Positions 43,873 to 52,532 of a DNA stretch of 64,000 nt are shown in pieces. Position 1 is the first letter of the stretch; each line of letters opens with the position of its first letter. Made by a program: the position numbers and the translations under genes. Under the pieces are notes generated by a model, which saw only the letters and a list, made by a program, of their open reading frames with translations, was not told the DNA's origin and searched no databases. The stretch covers positions 558,001 to 622,000 of the forward strand of contig NZ_SSNZ01000002.1 in assembly GCF_004801375.1 (NCBI RefSeq), read 5' to 3'. The stretch comes from Flavobacterium supellecticarium (GTDB lineage Bacteria > Bacteroidota > Bacteroidia > Flavobacteriales > Flavobacteriaceae).

Positions 43873-44931
43873 TTAGCTTTTTTGTTCTTTGTTGAAGTAT
43901 ACTAAGTAGTAATACATCTGTTTTTCTTCGTCCCAGCCTTTTTCTACGAATTTTTCGGCACTTTCCGGGTTAATAAAGTCCAGTTTGATCTGAATATTGG
44001 TATCCAGCTCGATGATGTTCTTCATTTTTTTACGGGCATCCGATACGGCCGCATTGGCAATCGGGAAGTTGGTCAGGTCTTCAATACTGTATTTCTCACC
44101 TTTGTCAACTTTATAGTTTTTGAATTCGGAAATCAAATCCGGATTGTCGATTACCTCATTTAGGAAGTTGGTTTCTTCGAACTCGTCATTTTTAGCAAAA
44201 TAATTTACCGAACGGTTCATAAACATAACCTCTTCTTTTTTGTCTTCGGCCGGTAAAACAACTTCTTTTGCAAAATCCTGGCAGAATTTCAGGTATTTTT
44301 TAGTCATAAAGTTTTCGTCCTGAAACGCGTCCACCGATAGGAAATGCTCCAACCAGTATCGCGCATCATAACGGTTACTGTCGATCGTTAAAATTTTATA
44401 ACCTTCTTCTTTTTTATAGTTAAAGATCAAACAACCTTTGTCCAGTTTGTTCAGGTTGATTCCCTGTTGCAAAATCATCTCCAAAGTCGAACCTTTTTCT
44501 TCAAATTGAAGGAAATCGGCTTTTAACTCGCTTTTAAAAATTCCGATCGCATCCACTACATTATTGTCGATCGAAACATTGGTCAGGTAGGTTACATACA
44601 CCTCTCCGTTTTTGATATGCGGATGATTGGACTGTTCAAAAAGGTGTTTGGTTATTTTTTTAGAAACATCGTGAATGCTTCCCGGATTGGCAAAAATCTC
44701 GTTCGAGAAATTGTACATTTCGTTATAATCCAAATCCACATCGTGTGCAAACTGAAAGTAATTTTCCTCTTTTTCGCGGAAAGGTTTGAAAAAATACTCT
44801 TTTAATAAAGGCATAATCTCATCATTCAGACCATAAGGTGTTTCTGAAAGAAAGATGGCCTCACTGCGGCTTTTATTTCCTACTCTGTGGATAGAAAGGT
44901 TGTCGATGTGGGTATTAAATAAGTTTATCAT
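43873..44931 (-). CDS. Nucleoid-associated protein (NdpA/YejK-like)
   Basis: This cytoplasmic protein of 352 residues is in the 37-kDa nucleoid-associated protein family. The N-terminus IDNLSIHRVGNKSRSEAIFLS is typical. VYVTYLTNVSIDNNVVDAIG and KSELKADFLQFEEKGSTLEM fit the core domain, and GCLIFNYKKEEGYKILTIDS follows. DNA binding is expected from the family, but the exact role in Bacteroidota is not established. It stands alone, with terminators on both sides. Confidence 0.87.
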   Translation of the reverse strand: MINLFNTHIDNLSIHRVGNKSRSEAIFLSETPYGLNDEIMPLLKEYFFKPFREKEENYFQFAHDVDLDYNEMYNFSNEIFANPGSIHDVSKKITKHLFEQSNHPHIKNGEVYVTYLTNVSIDNNVVDAIGIFKSELKADFLQFEEKGSTLEMILQQGINLNKLDKGCLIFNYKKEEGYKILTIDSNRYDARYWLEHFLSVDAFQDENFMTKKYLKFCQDFAKEVVLPAEDKKEEVMFMNRSVNYFAKNDEFEETNFLNEVIDNPDLISEFKNYKVDKGEKYSIEDLTNFPIANAAVSDARKKMKNIIELDTNIQIKLDFINPESAEKFVEKGWDEEKQMYYYLVYFNKEQKS

Positions 44932-44951
44932 GGTGTTATAATTGCTGTGGC

Positions 44952-44985
44952 AAAAAAAACCGACTGTTTTTTAGTCGGATTTTTT
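44952..44985 (-). terminator. Terminator of the pRiA4b ORF-3-like gene
   Basis: The stem CCGACT/AGTCGG has a seven-base loop, with an A run on the left that reads as a T run on the minus strand. It lies 45 bases after the stop codon of the 45030 gene. Confidence 0.7.
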
Positions 44986-45029
44986 ATGCCGGATATAGTA
45001 TTGATGTGGTTGTATTTTTAAAGCGATTT

Positions 45030-45575
45030 TTAGTTCCAGTTTTCTTCAAAACCGTAATCGTTAAAACTGTCGTCTCCGTCGAACATATCAAGATCTTCCT
45101 CGTCAAAATCGTCTTCAAACTCTCCATACATATCGTCGCTCGATACGATAGGACTATTGAAATCTTTGGTTGGTGCATCTGTTGGTAATTCGCCATGCGC
45201 AAACAACAGATCCGGATAGGTTACCCCATTTTCAGGTTCTTCTACAGCGGCCAATTCTACGAAGAACGTCCACATATTTAAGAAATCGTATACATAGATG
45301 ATTTTAGTACTGGCTTCGTCCAAAATGGAAGAAAGCGGATAATCCGCCATGGTTCTTTGTTCGCCAGGAACATCACCGGTATCAAACAACGGGATTTCAT
45401 CTTCCTGTGTCCATTCGTCATCGCAAGTATAAAATGAAGCGATTTCCATTCCGTCAAAGCCAAAAGCGTTTACGATAGCATTGTGTAAATCCTCCAGAGA
45501 ATCGTCTTCAAGAATGGCAATGTCCCTGAAAATGTCTTCTTCGGCGTCGAGTATAACTCTAAATTTATAAACCAT
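45030..45575 (-). CDS. Plasmid pRiA4b ORF-3-like protein with acidic tail
   Basis: This 181-residue protein of the pRiA4b ORF-3 / IS1096 TnpR-like family has an early MVYKFRVILDAEEDIFRDIA and the characteristic LEDLHNAIVNAFGFDGMEIA helix, with ASFYTCDDEWTQEDEIPLFD following. The last 40 residues are very acidic, dominated by Asp/Glu (EDDFDEEDLDMFDGDDSFND). Despite the family name, no transposase or repeat ends are present, so it is not evidence for a mobile element. The function is unknown. Confidence 0.85.
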   Translation of the reverse strand: MVYKFRVILDAEEDIFRDIAILEDDSLEDLHNAIVNAFGFDGMEIASFYTCDDEWTQEDEIPLFDTGDVPGEQRTMADYPLSSILDEASTKIIYVYDFLNMWTFFVELAAVEEPENGVTYPDLLFAHGELPTDAPTKDFNSPIVSSDDMYGEFEDDFDEEDLDMFDGDDSFNDYGFEENWN

Positions 45576-45723
45576 AACCTTATTTGTTTTAAAAAGCCAA
45601 AGTTACGGTTAATACTTTTGAATCCAATTAGTGTTGATAATTTTTTGATGAAGTTTTGTAAGTTGTTTAATTGTAGTGATTTAAGTGTTTTTCTGATCTG
45701 CTGCTGTTTCGGATGTGAAACGT

Positions 45724-46113
45724 TTATTTTTCGTAGAATTCGATCGGAAGATCGTCCGGATCGGCGATAAAGAAAAAGCGTTTTCCGGTATATTCATCCA
45801 CGCGAATGGTTTCGGTTTCGATTTTACGCTCGGAAAGATACTGCTGTGTTGCGACAATATTGTCGACTTCAAAAGCCAGGTGGCGCAATCCGGCAGCTTC
45901 CGGTCGGGAAGGGCGTTGCGGCGGATCGGGAAAAGAAAAAAGTTCAAGGCAATAATTTCCGTTAATCGCCAGATCCAGTTTATACGATTGGCGTTCGCTT
46001 CGGTATACTTCCTGAAGGACGCTTAATCCTAAAATTTCGGTATAGAAATGTTTGGAAACGGTATAGTCCGAACAGATAACGGCAATGTGGTGAATTTTGT
46101 TAAGCGATAACAT
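45724..46113 (-). CDS. VOC family protein (glyoxalase I-like, YaeR type)
   Basis: This single-domain vicinal oxygen chelate protein of 129 residues starts MLSLNKIHHIAVICSDYTVS and has the metal His in the first strand. Next come KLDLAINGNYCLELFSFPDP, GLRHLAFEVDNIVATQQYL with the second His, and ends RFFFIADPDDLPIEFYEK with the Glu ligand. This pattern is that of the YaeR/SMU1112c-type subgroup. The reaction is unknown. Confidence 0.87.
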   Translation of the reverse strand: MLSLNKIHHIAVICSDYTVSKHFYTEILGLSVLQEVYRSERQSYKLDLAINGNYCLELFSFPDPPQRPSRPEAAGLRHLAFEVDNIVATQQYLSERKIETETIRVDEYTGKRFFFIADPDDLPIEFYEK

Positions 46114-46123
46114 GGAATAGAGA

Positions 46124-46152
46124 AAGAAAAAGCCTGGTGTTAACCAGGCTTC
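46124..46152 (-). terminator. Terminator of the 46159 gene
   Basis: AGCCTGGT pairs with ACCAGGCT around a four-base loop, followed on the minus strand by TTTTTCTTTC. It lies just after the stop codon of the secreted protein gene. Confidence 0.8.
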
Positions 46153-46158
46153 TGTAAA

Positions 46159-46593
46159 TTATTTTTTAGCTTTTGGAGCTGGAGCGGCACTTTTAGCCTT
46201 TGCAGTTCCGTTTACTGTATTTAATACTGTTTGGTACGAATCGTTTACTTTGGTAAGCGCTTTTAAAATCGCATCATTAGAACCTTTACTGTTAATGATG
46301 TCATTTAAGTTTTTGGTTTCGTTGTGTAGTGCTTCTACCTTTTCCGTTAAACCGGATGTTCGGGTTACGTGCTCCGGAAATTTGTTGGCATCAATAGCTA
46401 CTGCATATTGTACCAGAGATTCTCCATTTCCTTTAAGCGGAGTGAAATTCCCTTTCTGAGCGTCACGGGATACTTTGGTTAATAAATCCTGAAAATTTTT
46501 CATTTCCGGCCATTTATCGGTAACGGACTGTGCTGAAATCGTGTTTAATGCGAATAATGCAACGATAACTAATAAAGATTTAAAGTATTTCAT
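46159..46593 (-). CDS. Secreted hypothetical protein
   Basis: This is a small exported protein of 144 residues with signal peptide MKYFKSLLVIVALFALNTIS followed by A-Q. The mature part is helical and hydrophilic (FQDLLTKVSRDAQKGNFTPL, EALHNETKNLNDIINSKGSN) and ends in a Lys/Ala/Pro-rich tail (AKAKSAAPAPKAKK). I do not recognise a family. The Pro-Ala-Lys tail could contact nucleic acid or peptidoglycan, but this is only a guess from composition. It has its own terminator. Confidence 0.75.
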   Translation of the reverse strand: MKYFKSLLVIVALFALNTISAQSVTDKWPEMKNFQDLLTKVSRDAQKGNFTPLKGNGESLVQYAVAIDANKFPEHVTRTSGLTEKVEALHNETKNLNDIINSKGSNDAILKALTKVNDSYQTVLNTVNGTAKAKSAAPAPKAKK

Positions 46594-46722
46594 AGTTTAA
46601 GGTAGTTAATATTGTTTTGCAATACTAAGAAAATTAATTTTATAATTATAATATTTTAAGAGTAATTAAAATATTGATATCATTTTGTTATTAATTCGCA
46701 CTTTTAGCAGCACTTTGTTAGT

Positions 46723-47319
46723 TTAAGGTTTTAACCGGCTGATGATGCTTTTCTTAAAATGAGTAAACTTCGGATGCGTAGGATACTGTCGGTTGGAGGT
46801 CATATTGTTAAAGAGGAGTGCCACTACCAGCAATACCAGTGCTCCTGTTAACACCGGCGAAACCACATACCAGTAACCGAGTTCCTTAATCTGAGGCGAA
46901 CCGGTAACCGCGATTAATGCTGTGGCGCCTCCGGGTGGATGTAGCGTTTTGGTGATTTGCATCAGCACAATCGACAGGGAAACAGCTAAAGGAGCCGAAA
47001 TCCATAAAATATCCGGAATCAGTTTTTGTAAGGTAACACCAATCAGTGCGGAAATAAGATGACCACCTACCAGATTGCGCGGTTGTGCCAGCGGACTCTG
47101 AATCACACCATAAACCAGTACGCACGACGCACCAAAAGAACCGATCAGGAAGGTATAATCCTGAGGCGTAAACAAACCATATTGGAAGTAGGAAATAATC
47201 CCCAATCCGACCAACGATCCGAGGAAAGCCCAAAAATGTTCTTTATAATCGATTAAGGTTTCTTTGTAAAGCACATAACGGGCCTTGCGGTAATTGCGTT
47301 TGATTTTAGGGGTAGGCAT
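46723..47319 (-). CDS. HPP family membrane protein
   Basis: This inner-membrane protein of 198 residues has four or five helices and matches the HPP family. The family motif appears as KTLHPPGGATALIAV at about residue 127. Other elements are FLIGSFGASCVLVYGVIQSP and the cluster QPRNLVGGHLISALIGVTLQ. Its start is one base before the end of the chloride channel gene, so the two are co-transcribed. HPP proteins have been linked to nitrite transport in chloroplasts and cyanobacteria; the substrate here is unknown. Confidence 0.88.
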   Translation of the reverse strand: MPTPKIKRNYRKARYVLYKETLIDYKEHFWAFLGSLVGLGIISYFQYGLFTPQDYTFLIGSFGASCVLVYGVIQSPLAQPRNLVGGHLISALIGVTLQKLIPDILWISAPLAVSLSIVLMQITKTLHPPGGATALIAVTGSPQIKELGYWYVVSPVLTGALVLLVVALLFNNMTSNRQYPTHPKFTHFKKSIISRLKP

Positions 47320-47320
47320 A

Positions 47321-48592
47321 TTAAACTCGGGAATAGTTGTAAACAGTATATGGATAAATGAATTTAGCAGTAGTTTTCGATACCAGACAAACCATCAGGA
47401 TCGGGAAAAATAACGTATAATCGCCAATGGCTTCACAAACCAGAAATAAAGCGGTAAACGGAGCATGGATACTGGCACTTAACATCGCTGCCATTCCAAT
47501 GACCATAAAATTAATTGGTAAGACATTGGCGTGGAAAAACGTATTTAAAACGGAGGCAGTTAGTAAGCCTAAAAAGGCACCGATAAACAAACTCGGTGCG
47601 AATACACCGCCATCGCCACCGGAAACCAGGGTCAATGAGGTAACGATTGGTTTTAGTAAAATTACAAAAACCAACGTTGCGGCCAGCGATACGGTGAGTG
47701 TAAGATTGCCCGATTGTAGCGTCAGTTCTTTTACCGCGTGATAGCCTTCCCCGTAAAGTTGCGGGAAAACAAGCAGCGCGAGACTAACCAATCCGGCACC
47801 AATGATAATACGAAAATGATGCTGATCAATTTTGGCGAATTTCTTTTTAAAAAGCAAAACACATCGATTCAGATATACGGCATTCACACCGGCTATCATT
47901 CCTAGGAGGATCATATAGGGAAGAGCATGCAAATGCCAGGGCAATACGTTAATATTAAAAAGGGGCTGATTGTCTACAAAATACGTAAAGGCAAAAGCGA
48001 CTGCTACCGCAACGCCATTGGTCAGTAAAAACGATCGGGACCATTTTCGGGAAATCACTTCATAAGCGAAAATCAGTCCGGCAAGCGGGCTACCAAAAAG
48101 CGCGGTGATTCCGGAAGCAATTCCGGCACAAATAAGTTGCGTTTTATAACGTTTAAACAGATTTTCCTTTTGCTGAACCACCGAACCGATCGCCGCCGAA
48201 GCCACTACGGTAGAAACTTCAATCCCGGTTGAGCCACCAAAAATAACCGTGATCAGGCCATTTAGGAAATGCGAAGTCACTTTATAGGCCGGCAGGTTTT
48301 TGTTTTTGGATTCGGTACTCTCGTAAATTTCCTTGATGCCTTTGTTTTCCTTTTTACGGAATAGTGTCTGCCTTAAAAAATAAATGATCGAAAAACCCAA
48401 GATCGGGAACAATAAATACAAAAGCCAGTGTTGTTGTGCCAGTGTAAAGAAAATAGCTTCGTAATGTTCCGTTATTTTTTTGAGCGTATTGCCCAGTAAG
48501 GCACTTAAAAAACCGATAACAGCAGATATTATGATCAACTTTTGAAGAATAATCAGACGATGGTTCTTTTTGATCCGGGTTGTTTTTTTCAT
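47321..48592 (-). CDS. ClC-family chloride channel/transporter
   Basis: This inner-membrane protein of 423 residues starts at the ATG at 48592 (MKKTTRIKKNHRLIIL). The frame opens 34 codons further upstream, but that segment overlaps the VOC gene. Ten or more hydrophobic helices are present. The motif normally GREGP reads FGGSTGIEVSTVV, keeping the gating Glu. The third selectivity motif, GGDGGVFAPSLFIGAFLG, is complete. No C-terminal CBS domains are present. It shares an operon with the HPP protein. Confidence 0.88.
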   Translation of the reverse strand: MKKTTRIKKNHRLIILQKLIIISAVIGFLSALLGNTLKKITEHYEAIFFTLAQQHWLLYLLFPILGFSIIYFLRQTLFRKKENKGIKEIYESTESKNKNLPAYKVTSHFLNGLITVIFGGSTGIEVSTVVASAAIGSVVQQKENLFKRYKTQLICAGIASGITALFGSPLAGLIFAYEVISRKWSRSFLLTNGVAVAVAFAFTYFVDNQPLFNINVLPWHLHALPYMILLGMIAGVNAVYLNRCVLLFKKKFAKIDQHHFRIIIGAGLVSLALLVFPQLYGEGYHAVKELTLQSGNLTLTVSLAATLVFVILLKPIVTSLTLVSGGDGGVFAPSLFIGAFLGLLTASVLNTFFHANVLPINFMVIGMAAMLSASIHAPFTALFLVCEAIGDYTLFFPILMVCLVSKTTAKFIYPYTVYNYSRV

Positions 48593-48672
48593 TTCAGGGG
48601 AACTAGGAATGCAAAATTTGATACGCAAAAATAACCATTGAAATGCTAAAAAACGGAATAAAAACGTTAAAG

Positions 48673-49044
48673 TTACGGTGTAACAACCCACCATTGGTTT
48701 CCAAAAGGATCTTCAAAACCAGCCGTATAGCCGTAATTCTGGCGAACAGGTGGCATTAACGAGACCGCTTTTTGTAGTAATGCTTTTTGATAGACAGTAT
48801 CCACATCGGCTACATAAATAAACATCCCGCAGGAGCGAGTCTCATAGTTGTCCGGTTTCTGGGCAAACATGATTACCGCGTCTCCAATCCGAATTTCGCC
48901 ATGCATAATCGTTCGGTTGCCTTCACCGGGAACGATAAGCTGCTCCCGGGCATCCAGTACTTTTTTAGTAAAATCGAGAAAAGCCTCGGCATGGTCAGTA
49001 ATGATATACGGCATGACTGGTAAGTATTGGTCGGGTATTTTCAT
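48673..49044 (-). CDS. VOC family protein (PhnB-like)
   Basis: This 123-residue PhnB-type VOC protein starts at the ATG at 49044 (MKIPDQYLPVMPYIITDHAE). The longer frame adds 46 residues that read through the neighbouring gene. It has IMHGEIRIGDAVIMFAQKPD, MFIYVADVDTVYQKALLQKA and the end YTAGFEDPFGNQWWVVTP. The substrate is unknown. It lies 20 bases downstream of the MmcQ/YjbR gene. Confidence 0.87.
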   Translation of the reverse strand: MKIPDQYLPVMPYIITDHAEAFLDFTKKVLDAREQLIVPGEGNRTIMHGEIRIGDAVIMFAQKPDNYETRSCGMFIYVADVDTVYQKALLQKAVSLMPPVRQNYGYTAGFEDPFGNQWWVVTP

Positions 49045-49064
49045 GGTTTTGTTTTTTTGGATTA

Positions 49065-49406
49065 CTATAGTGAAGCCTGAACTTTTGCTGACAGTTTTCC
49101 TTTGATCAGTCGATAGGACTGCGCGATATAGTGTTCCCACTCTTTTGATGTTAGTACGGAACTGTCTTCTACCAATACCCATTTATACCGGGCCATATAC
49201 GGAGCCGGTTTTATATGCAGTCGTGTGGTTAATTGATCAAAATCTTCTTCGGTCGTTTTAAACGAAACCGTTAGCGGTGTGCTATCAAGACCGATAACAC
49301 AAAACATTTTATTGGCGATCAGAAAACACAGATCATTTCCCCATTTGATGTCCTCCGTTACACCCGGAAAAGAGGAACAAAGGATTTGTAGTTCTTCAAT
49401 ATTCAT
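49065..49406 (-). CDS. MmcQ/YjbR family protein
   Basis: This is a small cytoplasmic protein of 113 residues with the CyaY-like fold of the MmcQ/YjbR family. It starts MNIEELQILCSSFPGVTEDI, with KWGNDLCFLIANKMFCVIGL, the LTVSFKTTEEDFDQL strand and the end HYIAQSYRLIKGKLSAK. The family is described as DNA-binding-like but has no established role. It is the first gene of a two-gene unit with the VOC gene. Confidence 0.9.
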   Translation of the reverse strand: MNIEELQILCSSFPGVTEDIKWGNDLCFLIANKMFCVIGLDSTPLTVSFKTTEEDFDQLTTRLHIKPAPYMARYKWVLVEDSSVLTSKEWEHYIAQSYRLIKGKLSAKVQASL

Positions 49407-49478
49407 ACGATAATAACTTGGATTCCTGCTAATTTACGCCATTTTGCGACAAAAGAAAAGCACGCTTCTAAATAATTT

Positions 49479-49509
49479 ACAATTCATCCTAAGAAAACTA
49501 CAGTTCGGT
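49479..49509 (+). promoter_or_regulatory. LytTR-type direct-repeat operator upstream of the TonB receptor gene
   Basis: ACAATTCAT (49479-49487) and ACAGTTCGG (49500-49508) form a direct repeat with 21-base period. The established LytTR consensus is two 9-base copies of [TA][AC][CA]GTTN[AG][TG] spaced 12-13 bases. The second copy matches fully; the first has A for G. It is 32 bases upstream of the -7 box, and the same arrangement is found at 51722. Confidence 0.65.
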
Positions 49510-49541
49510 ATCCTTTTTTATTAAATGAAAACCAACTGTTG

Positions 49542-49549
49542 CAATTTTG
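49542..49549 (+). promoter_or_regulatory. -7 element of the TonB receptor gene
   Basis: CAATTTTG differs from TAnnTTTG by one base and has no TTG at the -33 position, as expected of an activator-dependent promoter. It lies 32 bases after the operator and 19 bases before the start codon. Confidence 0.45.
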
Positions 49550-49568
49550 AGGCACTAAAAAACAAGAA

Positions 49569-51722
49569 ATGATGAAAACGATACTTACAATTTGTAGTCT
49601 TTTATGTTGTCTGGTATTTCAGGCGCAAACAAAAATTTCCGGAAAACTGGTTGATCAAAAAGGGAAACCGCAGGAGGGGGTGAATGTGTTTATAGAAGGA
49701 ACCTATGACGGAGCGCCATCTGCAGCCGATGGTACCTTTTCATTTGAAACCGATGCCAAAGGAAGCCAGGTTTTGGTGATCAGTTCGTTACTGTTCGAAA
49801 CCATTCGGGAAGCTATTGTAATAGAGACTTACAAATCCCGTTCGTTTACGGTAAAATCCAGTGCGAATGCTTTAAATGATGTAGTGATTTCTGTAGGTTC
49901 GTTTCAGGCCGGAGCTACTACAAAAGCATCGGTTTTAAAACCACTGGATATTGTCACTACAGCCGGTTCTCCCGGTAATATAATCGGAGCCTTGCAAACC
50001 CTTCCGGGCGCGCAGATTGTAGGAGAGAGCGGTCGTTTGTTTGTTCGCGGTGGGGAATCTGATGAAACCCAAACCTATATTGATGGTATCCGGGTCGCAC
50101 AGCCTTATGGCGCTTCGGCCAATAATCTGCCAACCCGGGGACGTTTTTCACCTTTCTTGTTTAGTGGAATGTCTTTTACAACCGGAGGTTATTCGGCCGA
50201 ATTTGGCGATGCTTTATCCAGTGTGTTGTTATTGAATACGATTGATGAACCGGATCAGGAAAAAACAGATATATCCCTGATGACTGTTGGTTTGGGTGTC
50301 GGGAATACGCAAAAATGGGGGAAAGGATCTTTTAGTTTTAATACAAGCTATATCAATCTGGAGCCGTATCAAAAGGCGATCCAACAAAATGTAGACTGGA
50401 TCAAACCGTATCAGTCCATGTCGGGGGAAATGGTTTTCCGTCGTCAGTTTAAAAACGGGTTGTTTAAATTTTATACGGCTTATGATTATGCCAATTTTGA
50501 ACTCAATCAAAAAGATATTAATTATGAAGACCCGATTCGTGTAGCTATTCAAAATAATAATCTGTATCTGAATGCATCTTATAAAGGAAATTTTGGCGCC
50601 AACTGGACGATACAAACCGGAATAGGTTATGGTTATAGTCTGACCAAAACGGATTTGGATAGTAATGCGGTAAAAGATCAGGAAAATGCCGCACACCTAA
50701 AACTAAAACTGGGTAAAAAGTTTTCGAATAAAGTACGAATGATTTTCGGTGGGGATTATTTTACAACGGATTTCGACGGAAGTTACCGCCAGCCGTCAAA
50801 TGAATTTAAAACCGGTTATACCAGTGGAATCGGAGCCTTATATGCTGAAACGGATATTGTACTAACATCAGACTTTGCCGTAAAAGCCGGACTTCGCGGA
50901 ATGCACAGCGATTTATTAGGAACATCGGTATTGGAACCGAGAGCTTCTCTGGCTTACAGAACCAATAAAAACGGGCAATTGTCACTGGCGTATGGCGATT
51001 TTAATCAGTTGCCAAAACAGGATTACCTGAAATACACGTCGGCGTTCGAACCGGAAAAAACAGCACATTATATACTGAATTACACCTATAACCCGAACGG
51101 AAGAACACTACGTGCCGAATTGTATTATAAGGATTATAGCAATCTGGTAAAATACAACACCGATTTGCCACAATACAACAGTATTTATACCAACAACGGA
51201 AGCGGATATGCCAAAGGATTTGATCTTTTCTGGAGGGATAATAAAACGGTTAAAAATCTGGAATATTGGTTGTCCTACTCGTATATCGACAGTAAAAGGG
51301 ATTATAAAAACTATCCGGATAAAGTAACGCCCAATTTTGTAGCGAACCATACGCTTTCGATAGTAGGAAAATACTGGATCAATGATTTGCGTTCGCAGTT
51401 GAGTGTGACGAACAGCTTTGCTACCGGACGTCCGTATAACAATCCGAATGAAATGACTTTTATGAATGGAAAAACGACAAGTTATAACAGTTTGAGTCTG
51501 AGTTGGGCATACTTAATGTCGCCACAAAAAATACTATACCTATCGGTTTCAAATGTAATGGGAAAAGACAACGTTTTTGGTTACCAATATGCCAATTCAC
51601 CAGATGTAGGCGGACAGTTTCAACGTCAGGCGATAGGACAGGCTGCCGACCGGTTTTTCTTTATCGGTTTCTTCTGGACCATCAGTCAGGATAAGAAATC
51701 CAACCAATTGGAAAACCTGTAA
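49569..51722 (+). CDS. TonB-dependent outer membrane receptor
   Basis: This 717-residue outer-membrane receptor takes up a substrate with energy from TonB. After a signal peptide ending F-Q-A-Q, a carboxypeptidase-regulatory-like domain (KISGKLVDQKGKPQEGVNVF) covers about residues 22-105. The plug follows, with NIIGALQTLPGAQIVGESGR and LFVRGGESDETQTYIDGIRV. The barrel extends to the C-terminus, ending FFFIGFFWTISQDKKSNQLE. No SusD-like partner follows, so it is not a typical polysaccharide-utilisation SusC. The promoter region carries a LytTR-type operator, and the stop codon overlaps the operator of the next gene. Confidence 0.93.
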   Translation: MMKTILTICSLLCCLVFQAQTKISGKLVDQKGKPQEGVNVFIEGTYDGAPSAADGTFSFETDAKGSQVLVISSLLFETIREAIVIETYKSRSFTVKSSANALNDVVISVGSFQAGATTKASVLKPLDIVTTAGSPGNIIGALQTLPGAQIVGESGRLFVRGGESDETQTYIDGIRVAQPYGASANNLPTRGRFSPFLFSGMSFTTGGYSAEFGDALSSVLLLNTIDEPDQEKTDISLMTVGLGVGNTQKWGKGSFSFNTSYINLEPYQKAIQQNVDWIKPYQSMSGEMVFRRQFKNGLFKFYTAYDYANFELNQKDINYEDPIRVAIQNNNLYLNASYKGNFGANWTIQTGIGYGYSLTKTDLDSNAVKDQENAAHLKLKLGKKFSNKVRMIFGGDYFTTDFDGSYRQPSNEFKTGYTSGIGALYAETDIVLTSDFAVKAGLRGMHSDLLGTSVLEPRASLAYRTNKNGQLSLAYGDFNQLPKQDYLKYTSAFEPEKTAHYILNYTYNPNGRTLRAELYYKDYSNLVKYNTDLPQYNSIYTNNGSGYAKGFDLFWRDNKTVKNLEYWLSYSYIDSKRDYKNYPDKVTPNFVANHTLSIVGKYWINDLRSQLSVTNSFATGRPYNNPNEMTFMNGKTTSYNSLSLSWAYLMSPQKILYLSVSNVMGKDNVFGYQYANSPDVGGQFQRQAIGQAADRFFFIGFFWTISQDKKSNQLENL

Positions 51723-51752
51723 CAATTCATCCCTTAAAAATGACAGTTGGGT
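51722..51752 (+). promoter_or_regulatory. LytTR-type direct-repeat operator upstream of the TPR protein gene
   Basis: ACAATTCAT (51722-51730) and ACAGTTGGG (51743-51751) have a 21-base period. The site shares ACAATTCATCC-N10-ACAGTTnGGT with the site at 49479. It overlaps the receptor's stop codon and is 32 bases upstream of the -7 box. Confidence 0.65.
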
Positions 51753-51784
51753 CAGGATTAATTTTAAAGTCGCTCCGGTCAAAA

Positions 51785-51792
51785 TACCTTTG
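51785..51792 (+). promoter_or_regulatory. -7 element of the TPR protein gene
   Basis: TACCTTTG fits TAnnTTTG. No TTG occurs at the -33 spacing, and the operator lies 32 bases upstream. Confidence 0.5.
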
Positions 51793-51864
51793 GACTATAA
51801 ATAAAGAACAACGTTTCAATCATCAAAAAAAGAAATCAATAAACCAACTAAAAAACAAAAAACC

Positions 51865-52491
51865 ATGACACGAATTATCACCGCATTAGCCTTATTTATC
51901 TGCCATATGGCATTTTCGCAAACACAATATGAGCAAGGAATGAAAAAAGCCCTTGGTTTGTGGGGAGAAGGAAAACCTACCGAAGCGGCAGCCCTTTTTG
52001 AACGTATCGCATTAGTAGAAAAAGACAACTGGCTACCGAACTACTACGTAGCTTTGATCAACACAACTGAAGCCTTTGTTCCTGCCAATCGTGACAAAGT
52101 TTCGGCTTTATTGGAAAAAGCACAACAAGCCGAAAACGACGCCAACATGATCAGTCCGAATAATCCGGAATTAATGGTCATGCAGGCACTGATTTACACT
52201 GCCTGGATTGTATACGATCCGCAATCGAATGGAATGAAATATAGCGGGAAAACGATGGAACAATATTATAAAGCACTGGCTTTGGCACCGAATAACCCGA
52301 GAGTTGTATTTTCGAAAGCCGAATTTGAAATAGGTGGCGCCAAATTTTTCGGAAAAGATACCAAACCAATGTGTGCGCAAGTTGCGAAATCAATTGAACT
52401 TTTTGCTACTTTTAAACCAGAATCGCCTTTTCATCCGAACTGGGGATTGGACAGAGCGCAGGAAGTGCTGCAAAACTGCAACACAAAATAA
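51865..52491 (+). CDS. Secreted TPR-like protein
   Basis: This exported protein of 208 residues has signal peptide MTRIITALALFICHMAFSQ. The mature part is helical, with TPR-like units: GMKKALGLWGEGKPTEAAAL near residue 25 and MEQYYKALALAPNNPRVVFS near 130. Two Cys occur near the C-terminus. It has its own LytTR-type operator and a -7 box, separate from the upstream receptor gene. The role is unknown; co-regulation suggests it works with the TonB receptor. Confidence 0.8.
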   Translation: MTRIITALALFICHMAFSQTQYEQGMKKALGLWGEGKPTEAAALFERIALVEKDNWLPNYYVALINTTEAFVPANRDKVSALLEKAQQAENDANMISPNNPELMVMQALIYTAWIVYDPQSNGMKYSGKTMEQYYKALALAPNNPRVVFSKAEFEIGGAKFFGKDTKPMCAQVAKSIELFATFKPESPFHPNWGLDRAQEVLQNCNTK

Positions 52492-52532
52492 AAACAAACC
52501 GGCGGAATAGCCACGAATAAACAGAAAATAAA

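Noticed and set aside
45030-45575. Mobile element suggested by the name of the pRiA4b ORF-3/IS1096 TnpR-like family
   Set aside because: No transposase, inverted ends or target duplication are visible around it. The gene sits in a normal chromosomal context.
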